From Diorhabda sublineata (Eukaryota; Arthropoda; Insecta; Coleoptera; Chrysomelidae): DNA of 64,000 bases. Below the pieces are notes generated by a model that was given only the letters and a program-made list of their open reading frames with translations, was not told the origin of the DNA and did not search any database. The stretch's first letter is position 1, and each line of letters starts with the position of its first letter. The DNA lies in NCBI RefSeq assembly GCF_026230105.1, contig NC_079483.1, forward strand, positions 11,587,312 through 11,651,311. Reading direction: 5' to 3'. Shown here piece by piece: positions 34,800-47,679 of the stretch. The position numbers were made by a program, and so were the translations under genes.

Positions 34800-35225
34800 T
34801 AAAACAAAATAGCGCAGCGACGCATTTATGGCCTTCTTGATAAGAAAGCAAAATAAACAATGGGAATAAACCACCTGCTATAATGAAACAAACATAAAAG
34901 AGATTCCGGGTATTTCCAAAGGTGTCACGCATCCACCGAATTTGAGAATTCCACTACATATAGGCGATACCAGCTCTAGGGCGGAGATGGGTTTTTTTTA
35001 CAATAATTATCACTCAAATTTCAGTCAGTTTTAATGCTCAGTTACTATTAGAGCATCGTATGAGTGAGTCGTACTAAATATTTCACAGAAAATCGATAAA
35101 ATTGAGTAACGAGCTATTGTTGGGTATTTATTTTGAAAAGGTTATATACCTATACAAATGAAAGAGAAGTAAAACACTCACTTCATCAGTCATGACGGTA
35201 AAATTTATGTCAGCAGCTTTATTCG
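34800..35225. other. Intergenic, possible LTR end
   Basis: CCAGCTCTAGGGCGGAGATG at about 34970, followed by a T run and ACA, resembles the last 40 bases of the LTR at 25968-26354 (GATCCAGGGCGGAGACGCG). A third partial LTR copy is possible. Its start was not found. Confidence 0.35.
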
Positions 35226-35229
35226 AACG

Positions 35230-35990
35230 TAGCCGTGTCAGCTGGACTAATAACGAGAATTACGGACTGCCAAAAACTGTGGCAACCAGTGATATCATAA
35301 GAAAAGTTTTCAAAATTATATAAAATATATGTATAATTGAGGATAAAGAGATGTCAAAAAGCGCACTTGTCATATACTAACTGAAAAATCATGCATGCAT
35401 AGGATGTCCGCGTGTTGTATGTTGCGTTTGTTCACTTTGGACCAAAAGCGCATTCAAATGAAGATTTTCCAATAATAACGGTTCAAGGAAAATTGGTCGG
35501 ATTCTTTGCATGAATGCATAACTGTACATGAACTGTAACTGTATATGAATCCTGGATTCACCACCACACTAACGAAAAAAAAAAAAAACAATCAAGACAG
35601 TGGATTGCCAGGATGATATTGTACTAAAGAGAAGTAAGACAGAAAAGAGATGGCGACCGGTTTTGGAATAGACATAGGTTGGTGTTCATCTACTACCATG
35701 AAAACACAAGAACAAGAACAGGAGAATATTACGCATCATCACTTCTTGAAGTGAAGAAAGAAATTGCAAAAAAGCGACCGTATCTGAAGAAAAAGCACTT
35801 ACTTTTCTATTAGGACAATGAACCTCTGCAGCGTTTACTTTGGCTAATTGTTTATCCCTTCACCGTAAATATGATATAGGATTTTTGGGTACTGCTCATA
35901 ATTCCAGAAATATTGAATCCCTGGAACTTCCAGATGACTCAAAATTTAGATTGATTGATAATTGGTAACGATAATTTTGATCAACCAACT
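35230..35990 (+). pseudogene. mariner transposase pseudogene
   Basis: Plus-strand frames give RLFTLDQKRIQMKI (about 35430), then after degraded sequence GEYYASSLLEVKKEIAKKRP and YLKKKHLLFY, a stop and DNEPL (about 35725-35830). These correspond to LLT.DQK.R, TGAYYA.LL..LK.EI..KRP and KKKVLFHQDNAP of mariner. An A run at about 35577-35590 and many stops mark decay. The C-terminal part is barely readable. Confidence 0.65.
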
Positions 35991-35994
35991 TTCT

Positions 35995-37045
35995 TCATCT
36001 CCACATTTTTCAGTATTGTTCGCAAGTTCCTTTTTTTTATGTCGTTAGAAATGGTAAACGATTCGACATTGAAGTCGTCGATCCTTGGTTGTATTAGAAT
36101 ATGTTTCAATTGTTTCCTCACGAAATCTATGACAGTATATTTTTGTGATAAGTATGTACAATAAAACTTGTCTTATGCTCCACCATCAACGGCTTAGTAA
36201 TTAACAAAGTTAAGAACTTTAACTGAATGGAGGGGCCTGTTCTCCTCAACTAGTGTGGGGAAAACATATATACCTTTTAGAATTTACAGCTCTCCCCCTT
36301 ACTCGAATCTAACAAGGCTTATCTTTCTCGTCGACATCACATACTAGACCAGAAGATGATTTATTAATTTCTTGCTAACAACCCCAAAGAGTAGTGTATA
36401 GTGCTGAATAAATTACGAAAGTAAGAGGCAGTGTCTATTAATTCATTCAATGAATAGAAAGCGTATAAATACTCGTAAATAAGAAAAATATTACATTATA
36501 TTGATAAGTGCTAACATATTCAGTTTGAGTTCGAAAACTTCTCAGAGAACCCTCGTGCTAAATAAATTAGCACGTAATAAAAATATTGCTATATCGTCTC
36601 AAAATATTGAAAATGTATATAAAACCGAATTGAACTACGGAAGACAGGAAGAAATAAGTAAATAGACTTTTCTAGAAATACTGTAATGAGTCGCGTTCTA
36701 TAATAAAAAGTTCAACAAAGGCGCGTCCCCCATTTATAAAAACAGATGAAAAGGGCCGCGCGTATTCGCCGAATTTCAAAATTTCATTGTAGCTGGACAG
36801 ACCCTTTTCGCGAGCTTGTTTATAACAATAAGTTGTGAATGCTTCTCTTATTTTTTATGCTTTTTTTGTACTCGTATTGCTTCCAATACTAGAGACATCA
36901 TTAAATGTATTGTATTATTTGTATTGGGTAGAATCAGTTCTTTAAAAGCCTGTTCAAAATAAATCACTATCAGCACGATCAACTAACGATGCTTGAACAA
37001 CGAACATAGTATTTTTAACAGATATATTAATTGTTTCTATACTTA
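35995..37045. other. Intergenic, nothing firm
   Basis: A GC-rich patch near 36720-36770 (GGGCCGCGCG) stands out from AT-rich surroundings. No gene or named repeat was recognised. Confidence 0.35.
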
Positions 37046-37049
37046 GAAA

Positions 37050-37660
37050 CCAGAATACCAAAAGAATTATATATCTTTCCTCTCTGTTACAGAATTTTCA
37101 AAAGAACAAACGCATGCTGAAGAACGGCCACAAGAAGATATGGCTAAACATACCAACACTTTCGAGTTTAACTTTTTTGTGTGTTTCTTTTGAAATATAC
37201 TTCTGAATCTACTTCATCGCTTTTCTATAATAATGGGTCACTATTCAAGTCTAGTTAAAAGTAGAATATGAATCGTCGTCGATAATGATTTCCACATCTT
37301 TAGCGGACGACAACACAGACTTCTAAGTTTTGATTTTTGTTCTATTTGTTGCTTCTCAGAATTATTGTACCTCTAGAATGTTGCTTACATACGAGTATTT
37401 CTTGATTGATTTTGAATTTATTGACAAATTGTCGCGAACTGACTCCCAGTTTTCCGTAAGCTGCTATAACCAAAACTTCTTATGTTTCAACACGCCGACA
37501 CGTCGTAAATTGTTTGTCTGGCTATTCCAATTTTTACAAAGTGATTACCGTAAACGATTTCCTGAGATATTTGCAACTATTTTCCATAGTTCGTTTTTTA
37601 TTTAGATTTTTCCTGCTTGAAATATAACGTCGAACGCAATGTTCATATTAGGACATTCGA
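37050..37660 (-). pseudogene. Tc1/mariner-type transposase remnant upstream of gene B
   Basis: Minus-strand frames read IGIARQTIYDV (about 37550, a helix-turn-helix), RKTGSQFATICQ and EIIIDDDSYSTFN (about 37290-37255). The last looks like the first catalytic aspartate block, ..VIIDDESYFTL, of a divergent Tc1-like family. The frame is broken in many places. It ends about 300 bases before the saposin gene B promoter. Confidence 0.45.
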
Positions 37661-37970
37661 CAGCTATAAATTTATGCGAAAAAATTAATAATAGTCTCAG
37701 TCAACTCCTACTTTACTTACTAAGCTGTCAAAAATATACGGATTTTTTGACCCCACACCCTTATTTTTTTCCGTGCGTATAGCATTTGATTCTTTAAACA
37801 ATTATGTTTGAGCTCTTGGCGTATTTCGTAAACTATTCCTTCACGTCCCTATTAACACAATTGTAGATTGATCCACTTCAAACCACTTGAATTTCAAATA
37901 CTATGAATATTATCTCTCGTAATTTTCAAGTAGCCAAAAAACAATAATTACTTTTTCGAATAATCAAGAC

Positions 37971-37978
37971 TATATAAA
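37971..37978 (+). promoter_or_regulatory. TATA box of saposin gene B
   Basis: TATATAAA, 92 bases before the ATG. CAATCAAG at 38004-38011, 33 bases downstream, is shared with gene C at the same distance and probably marks the transcription start. Confidence 0.75.
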
Positions 37979-38062
37979 CCAAGTTCCAAACAAAATTTTC
38001 AAGCAATCAAGCACAATCGTATCCAAAAAGTATCCAGTTTTCAGAACTACACTTTATACAAC

Positions 38063-41000
38063 ATGAAATTCTTTTTTGCACTAGTTCTTTTCGCTTGTGT
38101 TGGTAAGTAGAAATTTATTCGAATAATTTCTGTTGTTTATAATTTTAAATATGGATTCTCTCATTAGAATTACAAGAGCTTGATATTCTCGTTTGAAAGA
38201 AATTATAAGTTAATCAAATTTTTAGTTACTGAACATAACTGGAAATCCAGAATGATTTTCCAGTAAGGGTCAAATTCCTCTAGGTGAAGTTGACAACACC
38301 TATAAAATTTATAATCTCCTTATTTTGAGATAGTAATGTTTGACTTTTTGAGAAAAAAATTCCCACAACTTATACTTTCATATTTCAATTTTTAGAAACA
38401 AGGTTCAGAAAAAATTCACAAATAGTTGAAAAATGTTTGTGCTATATTGCAAGAATATCTTCTCAATGGCTGTTTTTCCATATTTATCACTTAGTTTTTA
38501 TCGAGTGTATCGATTTAGGAAAGACTAGAGACTAGAAACAAAACAAAAACCTTAGCGCAAGTACATACAGTATCGGTTTATTAGTAGGCATAACTGCTCC
38601 CGATTAAAATTAAACTGTTTATTCTCTATTTCAGGTATCTATGAACTAGAAAATTTTGTTTAGAAGCATATGATATTGACGTTTCTATTACTTTCACTCT
38701 TTATCAAAATATGATTGATACTGACAATTTGCTTATTTATATTAATCAATACATCACCTGAATCATGGATATCAAAATAAAAATTCTTTTTTTACAAGAA
38801 AAATTGATTTTTCCCCAGTTTCAACATCTCAAAAATATGTAGCATTCCTAAATTATAAAATAAAACTATAAATTCTACTTATATTATTTTTTTATATTTT
38901 CTAAAAATTATCTTGTTCGTATATTTGACTCCGTTTCAAGAATTTTGAAGAATTTATAATTGAATGGATTTTTCATTAATATTGATGACCTTCTAGACTA
39001 TTTTCTAAATACTGAGAGGTTTGCCCTATGTAGACAGCTAGACAGCGTCACAATCATTACAATGTACTTGATATATGATATTACTTCTATTGTTTTTACT
39101 TTTTACTTTAGTGAAATATTTGGAAAATATATTATGTTCTTTATGACTTATACTAATATTATATATATTGAAATAATTCGATAGTCTTTATACATATGCT
39201 GAGGAAAAAGTTTTATGTTTTAATGTTTACTGTCTGTTTTTTTTTCTTAATTTATTGTAGTTTGTTTCTCCTTTTCTTGAATATGTTGTTGATCATTATT
39301 TGGTTTCAATGCAGTTTTTTTCTTTTTGAATAGCTAAGCATCCAAATTCAGGATCTGATACACGGATAGATCTATGAGCCAAGCATATTATCACTGATCT
39401 TTTCAGTAATAAAGGATGACATGAATTGAAGTTCAAATATCCTGAGGACCAAGTTGGTTTTTAAAAACCATTATGTTTTTATGTTATTGTTAATTTCATA
39501 CAATGTGATAACAAGAAAATTCATTCTTTTAATGTGTTCGATTTCAATTATAAATTGTGGTTTTTTATGATAAGAATTGAATTTTTGATTCATGTTCTCA
39601 ATCATCATTGTGTCATAATATTTGATATTGGAGCTCTTATAGCGCAAACATCAATGTATATTTAGAGTTTTAGCTTTGATTAATTCGTTTTAAGGTAGAT
39701 CTGTGTATTCTTCAATTTTTGCCCATTTTTAAATTGATATATCTTTCACAATTGAGTATTTTTCTGAAAAGAATCTACATATAACGATGTAAATATATAT
39801 TCGTCAGGAATTATTTCACAAGATTTTTCAAATAATTAGACAATAGGGTGAGAAAAGTTTGATAACTTGAAAGAATTGGTCGAAGGGTATGGCGTTGTCA
39901 GTTCCCAATTTTCTTGCATCTTTTCAAGAACAAATGAGATTATTATTTCAGTTTTAATATTTGTAAGGTATTATTTAAGTTGTTTGTGAGTTTGTTTTTT
40001 TAATTTTGAGAATACTTTGAGTAGGAATTAACTTTTTTAACAATATTTTTTTTCCTTTCTCCAGGACTTTCCATCCAAGCTGCACACCCCAAGTAAGTAA
40101 CAAATATTAGTAACGTTATCCATTTCCTCTTGATCTTTTTAACCCTCTGTTGATTATATGTTAGTTAATACCATGTGAAATATGGTATCATTGAATTATA
40201 TGACACTCTAATCAATACAGAAATTACTATGAGGATCTATTTAATTATAAATAATTTACCTCAATTACTCTGTGTCATTTTTGCCACAAAAAATCACTTC
40301 ATGATATAGGAAAATAGGTTTCTTAATAATACTGACTATCTTAAGACTGAAATTATAAAACATTAAACACTATCACGTTTTTTTCTACAAGAGTCGTTTG
40401 AGCTTTACAGAGACATAACTATCTTATATCAAATGGCGGTATAAATTTTTTACGTACGTAAGGTAAAATATGGAGTATTTCGTCTAAGTAAATGATGAAT
40501 CTAATTAATTTGTTCACATAAGTTATTTTTATCAATAGTTTAGAGCTGTTTCAATTACATTTTCTCACATTGAAAAACAATATATACAACAATAATTTTT
40601 GATTTAAAATAAACAACGATTTTTATAAGCTTTATACCATTGACATCAGTTTTTTTAAGAACAAGCATAATTGGTAGTTTAAATCTGTGAGAATATCACA
40701 GTCGTTTGATTATTCGAAATCGCTTTTCATTGATATATTATAGGATCAAGAACAAAGGAGGTTTGGTCTGCAATATATGTGAAACTGTTGCTTCTTACGT
40801 CAAAGAATTAGCAGAAGAAGATATAACTGAAGTAAGTTTTCAAATATTTTTAGTGTTAGCAATAAATTTGAAAATATGAGCAACATTTGTTGACTTTATA
40901 ATAGCAAACACGATAAGCGTCAAAGTATCATTTTTGAGTTACATCATAATATGTTTTTTATATTGCCTTATTTCCACTCTGTGTTGCAACTACCATTAAA

Positions 41001-41847
41001 TTCCTCTTTTTTTTTGGTTTTCGTCTTTCGCCTTGTATAGATCCTTGTTACTTATTTTTTACACTTCCAATATTTCTCTCTACTAATTATACAATGATCG
41101 ATAAACAGTTTTATTAAGTTATATCTCTATAATTCTGAATCCCGGATCTCCATAGTCTTTATTTAGAACAGATAATTATTCTTTGACGAGATTAATTCTC
41201 ATCGGGCTATAATATTTGATGATTTTATTGTTTTTATAATTTCTCCAAGTATGTTTAAAATTTCCTTATATAATTTCTTATAATGTCTGTACAGGATACA
41301 CCGTTACCGCCATATTTTATTATGAATGTTCAAATTTCTCTTGAATTAATGGTCGACTTCTGAAAAAAATATATACAAGACTATAATTCCATCAGTAATG
41401 GCAAGTCCGAAACAAAGGCTCCTTAAATATTTCTAAATATGATGAAATATTCTTTCTTGAAAGGTTTTTACTTCAGAATCTAATCCTAAATGGACTCGTC
41501 TTGGTTGATAGTTTTCTTCAACAAAACAAATCCCTCATAAGATGGTCTATGGACCTTCTAATATTTTAAATAAATTTTAAGCTGTAGGAACCCTATAGAA
41601 ATTATACGTCAGCCTTACAGGTGTACTTAAGACACAATTCTGAAAAAATTTTGCGATACTGATTTTCCAACATGTTTACTTCTTTTAGGAAGACGTTACA
41701 AAACAGATCGAAGCTCTATGTAATGTTTTGCCAGGAACAATGAAGGATTTATGTACCGATGATGTTCTTCCCTACGTCGAAGACATATACGATGCTATTG
41801 AATCACAAACAGCAGAAGAAATATGTGAATCTTTGAATTTGTGTTGA
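38063..41847 (+). CDS. Saposin-like secreted protein, gene B (4 exons)
   Basis: Exons are 38063-38102, 40065-40092, 40744-40831 and 41689-41847, with intron phases 1, 2 and 0. The 104-residue product has a signal peptide (MKFFFALVLFACVGLSIQAA) and one saposin B domain with cysteines at 32, 35, 63, 74, 98 and 104. The first motif is CNIC, the last CESLNLC at the C-terminus. Proteins of this fold are compact helical bundles that bind lipid or insert in membranes. A secreted single-domain form would fit a gut lipid-handling or antimicrobial role, which is inference. It resembles gene A closely (ETVA.YVKELAEEDITE is shared) but lacks A's NQT glycosylation site. AATAAA at 41892-41897 is the poly(A) signal. 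The frame is intact and the TATA box is well placed. Confidence 0.93.
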
Positions 41848-42224
41848 TTTACTTATTTTCATAAAAGAATAATTTGATATAATTATGTACAAATAAAAAT
41901 TACATCTACATTATTGTTTTTTCTGATTGCCTATTGCTTGAAAAATACAACTGCATTGGTAGTATATAATCTACATAGCATACCTTTCTTATTTGAGAAA
42001 AATGGGTATGGGTACATGATACAATACTTTTATTTGAAATGCCATAGCACAACCGAAAAAAGTGAAAATGATTCTATTCTGGACGAGACTACTCTTTCGT
42101 TATAAACAGTGAAATATTGGGTAGCAAATGTTAAATCAGAGCATGTTATCTGCGAAACTATCATTGTAGTGATCAACTCCAGAAATATTGAAGAAGCGGT
42201 ACAGGATGTATATTAACTGAAATT

Positions 42225-42560
42225 AACTGATATTTTTGACAAGAGAAAGCTTTGTTCAAGATGGCTACACCGATTGCACACAATGGAACAAAAACATCGT
42301 CGTGAGGATGCTCCCATCGAGTATTTAGGCGAATTAATCGAACTTATTGCAACGTTTGAGCAAAGAAATCTAGCAAAAACGGCAGAATTTGGCTAAAAAA
42401 GAAGTGTTGCTTCATTAAGACAATTATTACAATGTAATGTCGACATTTGATTGTTATTTCGAGAAGCTTCACAATTCTTATTATAAGGAGAGTATGGAAC
42501 TTATTAAATTCTGGGAAAAGTGTGAAAAGCTAGGATTAATTGAAAAATAGATATATTTTT
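42225..42560 (+). pseudogene. Internally deleted mariner transposase relic
   Basis: Plus-strand frames read RLHTMEQKHRRED (N-terminal half), then LAKKEVLLH, a stop and DN (the catalytic block). Directly after comes CYFEKLHNSYYKESMELIKF, then WEKCEKLGLIEK and a stop, the C-terminus of a mauritiana-type mariner. Segments between the blocks are missing. Confidence 0.7.
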
Positions 42561-42889
42561 TCCTTAGGCTAGGTCTGAGACCATCGTACTTTAATATTTG
42601 CAAATGAAATAGTATAAACAATACGACTATATAAGGACTTAAATAATATTAATTTCAAATGATTAATAATGGTTTAAGGAATCAAAACAAAATTGTGGAT
42701 ATGGAATTTTTCACAGTAATACCAATGAAACTGCCCGTTATCAATTCTTATCAGGTCACGTAGAACTAGATGTACCCAAATAACAAGGAAATACTTAGTG
42801 ACATTATTAGCGTTACATGGAAAACAACCAATTTGTGGATCATAGTTTCTTAGTAATATTTTGACAATCACATCATCTATTATTGTAAG

Positions 42890-43165
42890 AATCAGTTTTG
42901 GTTCACTTCAAAAATTCGAACTTACATTCCTGATCATAACCAGTGATATACTCTGATCAATATCCAGAGACAGTAGTAGAAGTTTATGATGTTTCACTAG
43001 AAGAAGGGAATTTATGAATCTTCCAAGCTCCTTAGTGTAGTTGCTTAGTATTCTGAAAATACCTTCTAACAATAGCTGTGCTACTCTTCCTATTGAAATT
43101 TCATATAATCTTGAAACAATTGAAAAGTTTATCCAAATTTACTTTCTTTTCTTTGTGTTTGATCT
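42890..43165. repeat. Fold-back repeat, left arm
   Basis: Its reverse complement matches 43690-44070. Examples: CTGATCAATATCCAGAGACA, GGGAATTTATGAATCTTCCA and AACAATTGAAAAGTTTATCC all occur in both arms. Identity is roughly 90 percent over about 250 bases. Confidence 0.85.
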
Positions 43166-43689
43166 TACACAATTCCTTAGATCAATCAATCAAAATTAAT
43201 AGTTTTCATCACTTTTTGTCGTACCAACGGATGTTTAAATTCACTTTTCTGCTCCAACAAAAATCACTGCTGCCATGCTATTGGCCGTACCAATTGAACG
43301 AAGAATGTACCTTTTTCCAATCCCTCTAGTAGAAAAGGGATATACAGTAATTGTCACAAAACAAGATAGGTCCAGCATATTTGGGAATGCTGGTGATTGG
43401 TGATGTTATCAATCCATCGGTTCTTGAACATTTATCTTGGATATTTTTCACAGATTTGTGGAACCTTGATAAATGATTGAGCAGTGAATGATCCCGGAAA
43501 TTGCATGAACCAGGAATACTTCCACAAACTGCCTTACCCTAAGAGTGTTTGATTCTTCTCTACAGTGTGTCTACTTAAGTAGGAAACAAATGGAAAGCTT
43601 TTTTTTTAGTGGTTTTATAAAAAAAAGTTAGTCTTGATAAAAAAGTGTGCATGATCCAAAAGCTGAAATTCAGCTATCAGATATCAATT
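43166..43689. other. Loop of the fold-back repeat
   Basis: About 520 bases of unrelated AT-rich sequence between the arms. A frame of 83 codons reaching in from the left arm is not recognised. Confidence 0.5.
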
Positions 43690-44070
43690 TTGTGAAGCTG
43701 AAGAAAGTAAATTTGGATAAACTTTTCAATTGTTTCGAGATTATATAAAATTTTAATGGGAAGAGTAGATGTTGAAGATATCTTGATTGCCTTATATTCC
43801 ATTTTTTTCTGCTTTCAATATATGGCTATATGTGATTCTTGAATAGAATATCAAAAAGAAATGACTCATTATAATTCAGCACAGCTATTGTTAGATGGTA
43901 TTTTCAGAATACTAAGGAATTACACTATGGAGCTTGGAAGATTCATAAATTCCCTTCGTATAGTGAAACACCATAAACTTCTACCACTGTCTCTGGATAT
44001 TGATCAGAGCACATCACTCTTTATGATCAGGAATGTAATTTCGAAGATTGTTGTGGTTTTTGTCTTAACC
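43690..44070. repeat. Fold-back repeat, right arm
   Basis: Inverted copy of 42890-43165. It contains about 115 extra bases (about 43765-43880) absent from the left arm, so one arm gained an insertion or the other lost sequence. A 91-codon plus-strand frame crosses the arm but is not recognisable. Confidence 0.85.
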
Positions 44071-44079
44071 AATGTAAAA

Positions 44080-46425
44080 AGTGGTAAGTTTCTTTTTGTC
44101 TGTTCACATGTAGAAATCATATCTAGAGGGATATAGGGGATGATAGAGTTCGTTATATAGCTTATTTTAAGAGAATTAGAAAAATCCTTCTAGGAAAAGA
44201 GTAGATGTCCATATAGAAGTATACAGAATCAGAAACAGAAATCAGTTGAAAACTCAACATGTGATTTTTTTAATAAGAATTCTTTATTTAATACTGGATT
44301 CAGATTGCATACATTTCATTGTATCTTTCGATATACAATTATTTACGTTTTACAAAGTTCTTTAAAATGTATTAGACATTTTTATGGGCAATTCTTGCTC
44401 TGTAGCTTACTGTAAGTTAAGTAAACAAATAGTTTTTCTTTCGAATGATATGATATTCACTTAGACCTGATTGATTGTTGGCGGTTTTAGCCTTGATTTG
44501 AATCTTGAGCACCTGAGCCTCTTATTTCAAGTGAATTTAGTAACATCCCGATTCAAAGGGACGGGGGAGGAGATTCTTTTTAAATAAAATTGAAATAAAT
44601 CATAACACGTATACTAGTTTTTCAATGATATAAATAATTTGTTGTTTTCACTGCTTCCTATAATATTCCTGAAGAATAAATATTTGTTCATTAATTCATA
44701 AAATCCTTGCTCCAATTTTGACTATGTAGAAAGTAATATAGTTCATTATACTACTTAGTACTCAACAATCAATACACTTTATCGTTACGTTTATTATATA
44801 TATTATATGATTTCGTATCTATCATTATTTGATATGTTTTAAGTGAAGCTGGTTACATATCTATCGTACATGTTAACTATATTTTATTATTTCATATGGT
44901 GAACAACCAGCAATGCACCTCATTTTTTTTTATATCCTTATCGATCTGGCTAGTATCCCAGACATAATTTAATTTTTCAATAAAATTGATATCAAATCAA
45001 ACAATAAAAAAACAAAAAACTATTGATTATATCAATTAAAGTAATTAGGAAACAAAGAACATCTGTCCACTCCACTCCTTTGAATTATTTTTAAGTGGCA
45101 TAGCAGCCACTTCTTTTTCGTTAGGTTGTTAACTTCAGGAACATTAGTTGTTTCAACATCTTTTTCATCGAACCATACTGCATCATCGTCATCATCCACA
45201 CAAAAGAGTTTTCTGGAACATCTGGCAGTAATTATTTGAGGACGAAATCTCGCGATAGGTAAAAATTCTTGTTGCCTCGTATGTACTTGCTTGTGCTGAT
45301 TCGTGGCTTTATATAATACAAAATATAGTTTACGGTAAAGATTATCTAAATTATTTTTTTATCATCTTAAACTTGTTTCGTAAGCTAGAAGTCACAAAAT
45401 AGATGAACTTTCATCCGCGAAAGTCAGTGTTCAAATGTATTTGAAACGAAGATATCACTGCTATAGTACAAATTCAATAAGATTGTCAAGGATCCATTCT
45501 TTAGTTCGGAAAATATTAGAGGAGAGTGACTAAATACTTACTTATTTATCTCCACACAAATTCACCCATCAAATGACGGTTTCGCCGTTTACATCTATTA
45601 AGGTCTGAAATATACAGAGCTATCTCGCAGAGCTACAAAATTTACCGTTTACTACAGCGGTCGGCGTAATTATCAAGTGTTCATTCATATCAACACAATC
45701 GAGACATATTGGTGTTCTACATGAAGAACATTGAGAGTATTATCTGTGTTCGATGTGATATTCTGACTGCAATACCAGCTAGCTCTCTTAAATTGGAGTT
45801 AACTAGGACGCTTTGGTTGGTTTTCAGAAGTTCGTGAAACGAATGAAATATATAAATAAATTTCAGCTCGAGAAAAACCAAACAGTCTGTATCTCAGTGA
45901 TTGGCCTATTGATTTCCAGATACGTAAATAATTTTAAAGTATATTTACGAAATTGATGAAGTTCTCCTCTAATTTATTAAAAATTTTTTAAGAATTTTAA
46001 GTTTCCAAAAGTGAAAATCTATTAAATTAAGTTCACTATGTATACAAATATATTGAATCAAGTGCTAGAGTCTATCAATGATAATTCGTAGTGTACAATC
46101 CAAATATCAGGAAAATATCCAGATGTATCTGCAACGCGAAATGGATTTGAAACTTGATAAGAGGAGATACGAAACTTAATAAAGAAATTCAATGAGATCT
46201 CTTTCCAGAAAAAATGAATTGAAAAAGACGTTAAATGAAAACGACGATGCACCTGGTGCCCTAGCAATATTTATCGGTTTTTATCGATGGATATACGTGT
46301 AACTGTCGTGGAAAAAAATAAACAATTGGAAAATTCAACAATAGTCTGTTTTACTTGTGAAAATGTCTTTATTTCCCATTGATATTTTTTCATGAAATTT
46401 TAAGGAGATAATGTTAAGCTCATTT
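44080..46425. other. Intergenic, one weak coding-like scrap
   Basis: On the minus strand about 45310-45080 a frame reads QQEFLPIARFRPQIITA and CSRKLFCVDDDDDAVWFDEK, with balanced composition and a run of aspartates. It might be a decayed gene or element ORF; the family is not recognised. The rest shows nothing. Confidence 0.3.
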
Positions 46426-46429
46426 TTAA

Positions 46430-46960
46430 ATGATGGGAGGACGGTTCCAGAAGTACCTGGAACAATAAAGAAACAAACAAAATATTTGTAAAAAAGTATA
46501 TTCGTTTTTCAGCATAGTCTTCTCTTAGCTTCTCTTAGCTTCATACACTTTACTCTTTTCCCAGTAATTTTGATATCCTTTTTATAAAAAGAATTGTCAA
46601 GTTCCTCAGAATAATCATTGATTGTCGTTATCTCCTCTTTATGACTGGCAAATCCTTGACTACTGAGCCATTTTCTTAAGTCAAGGAACAGAAATTAATC
46701 CGAGGGTGTTTAGGCCATTACAATAAGGATATGTGAGCTGGCACCTTTGATGGAACAACACTTTCTTCTTAGTCAAATGCGGCCATTTTTGCTTGATTTC
46801 TCGACGTCATGATCTTGCCTGTAGATGAAACGGTCTTTGCTTTCTTTGGAACCGGTTCTCCCTTTCAGTCCTATGTTTTGATTAATCTTTTGTTTCGAGT
46901 GTGGAGTGATGGACTCACGTTTCATCCAATTCCCTCAAATTAAACCACATTAAACCGAAT
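46430..46960 (-). pseudogene. mariner transposase pseudogene
   Basis: Minus-strand frames give HHSTLETKDQSKH-like sequence (about 46930-46890), EIKQKWPHLTKKKVLFHQ (about 46790-46745) and KWLSSQGFASHKEEITTIND, then YSEELDNSFYKKDIK (about 46670-46570). These are mauritiana-type mariner blocks in correct order, with shifts and an internal deletion. GTTCCAGAAGTACCTGG at 46444-46460, past the stop, probably belongs to the 3' end of the element and recurs at 4256. Confidence 0.75.
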
Positions 46961-46977
46961 CCGATACAATAAAATTT

Positions 46978-47220
46978 ATGGATTCATCCGACGAAGAACT
47001 TCCCGAAGCCATTTTGAAGGCTGCAAATGAAGCTAATTCCGAGCTGTTACCTGCCAAATGACTTAAAACCGTTGCCGACTCCGTCATCGTCATTTTTATG
47101 CCATCCTCATTGACGTCATCTACCTTTCTGTTGAAACCAAACTCAACTGGACCGGCAATTCTTACTAGTCTACAGAATATAACAAATTGTGTTTTTAATA
47201 ATAATATTTATAATAATTAG
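46978..47220 (+). pseudogene. Internally deleted Crypton-like tyrosine-recombinase ORF
   Basis: ATG at 46978 opens MDSSDEELPEAILKAANEAN, followed by SELLPAK and a stop. The acidic start and LLP.KS-type motif are typical N-termini of insect Crypton-like proteins. After a short non-matching stretch, LQNITNCVFNNNIYNN and a stop recall the asparagine/cysteine-rich C-terminus of the same proteins. The whole recombinase domain, including the catalytic Arg..His..Tyr residues, would be deleted. Identification rests on remembered family traits. Confidence 0.45.
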
Positions 47221-47679
47221 TAGTTTTTAGTTAAAGTTTTGTATATTATTATGTTTGTTGGAATAAAATAATTTTAGAAAAATGGGTTGGTATACTTTTT
47301 TGTATATACGGTCGTAGAAAAAATAATGTTCCTGACTCATGCGTAAAGTGTCTTTCCCGCCCTTGACCGCTTCGGGAGAACTGCAGTCGCGTGTGGGAAA
47401 GTATCACTTTCTGGACTTGTTAGGAAAATAACTATTGCATGTTCCAAGCAAATGAACTTATTACATTCTACGAATTTGTATCGAGTCATGCGATTTTTTT
47501 ACTTTTTACAAATGTAGCATCGCTTCTGTGAATTTCCTGAGTTCAATATTTGTCATTTTAGCCTGCAGGCCACTTTACTGGTACTGGTACTGTATTCTTC
47601 TTCTGCTATTTCAATGGTCCATTTTCGCAAATCTTTAGGCAAGCAAGTTGTTTTTGACCTGTATTGTATATAGTCTTTC

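Noticed and set aside
43861..44136. 91-codon frame in the fold-back repeat
   Set aside because: The inverted partner arm does not keep this frame open, so it is not conserved as protein.
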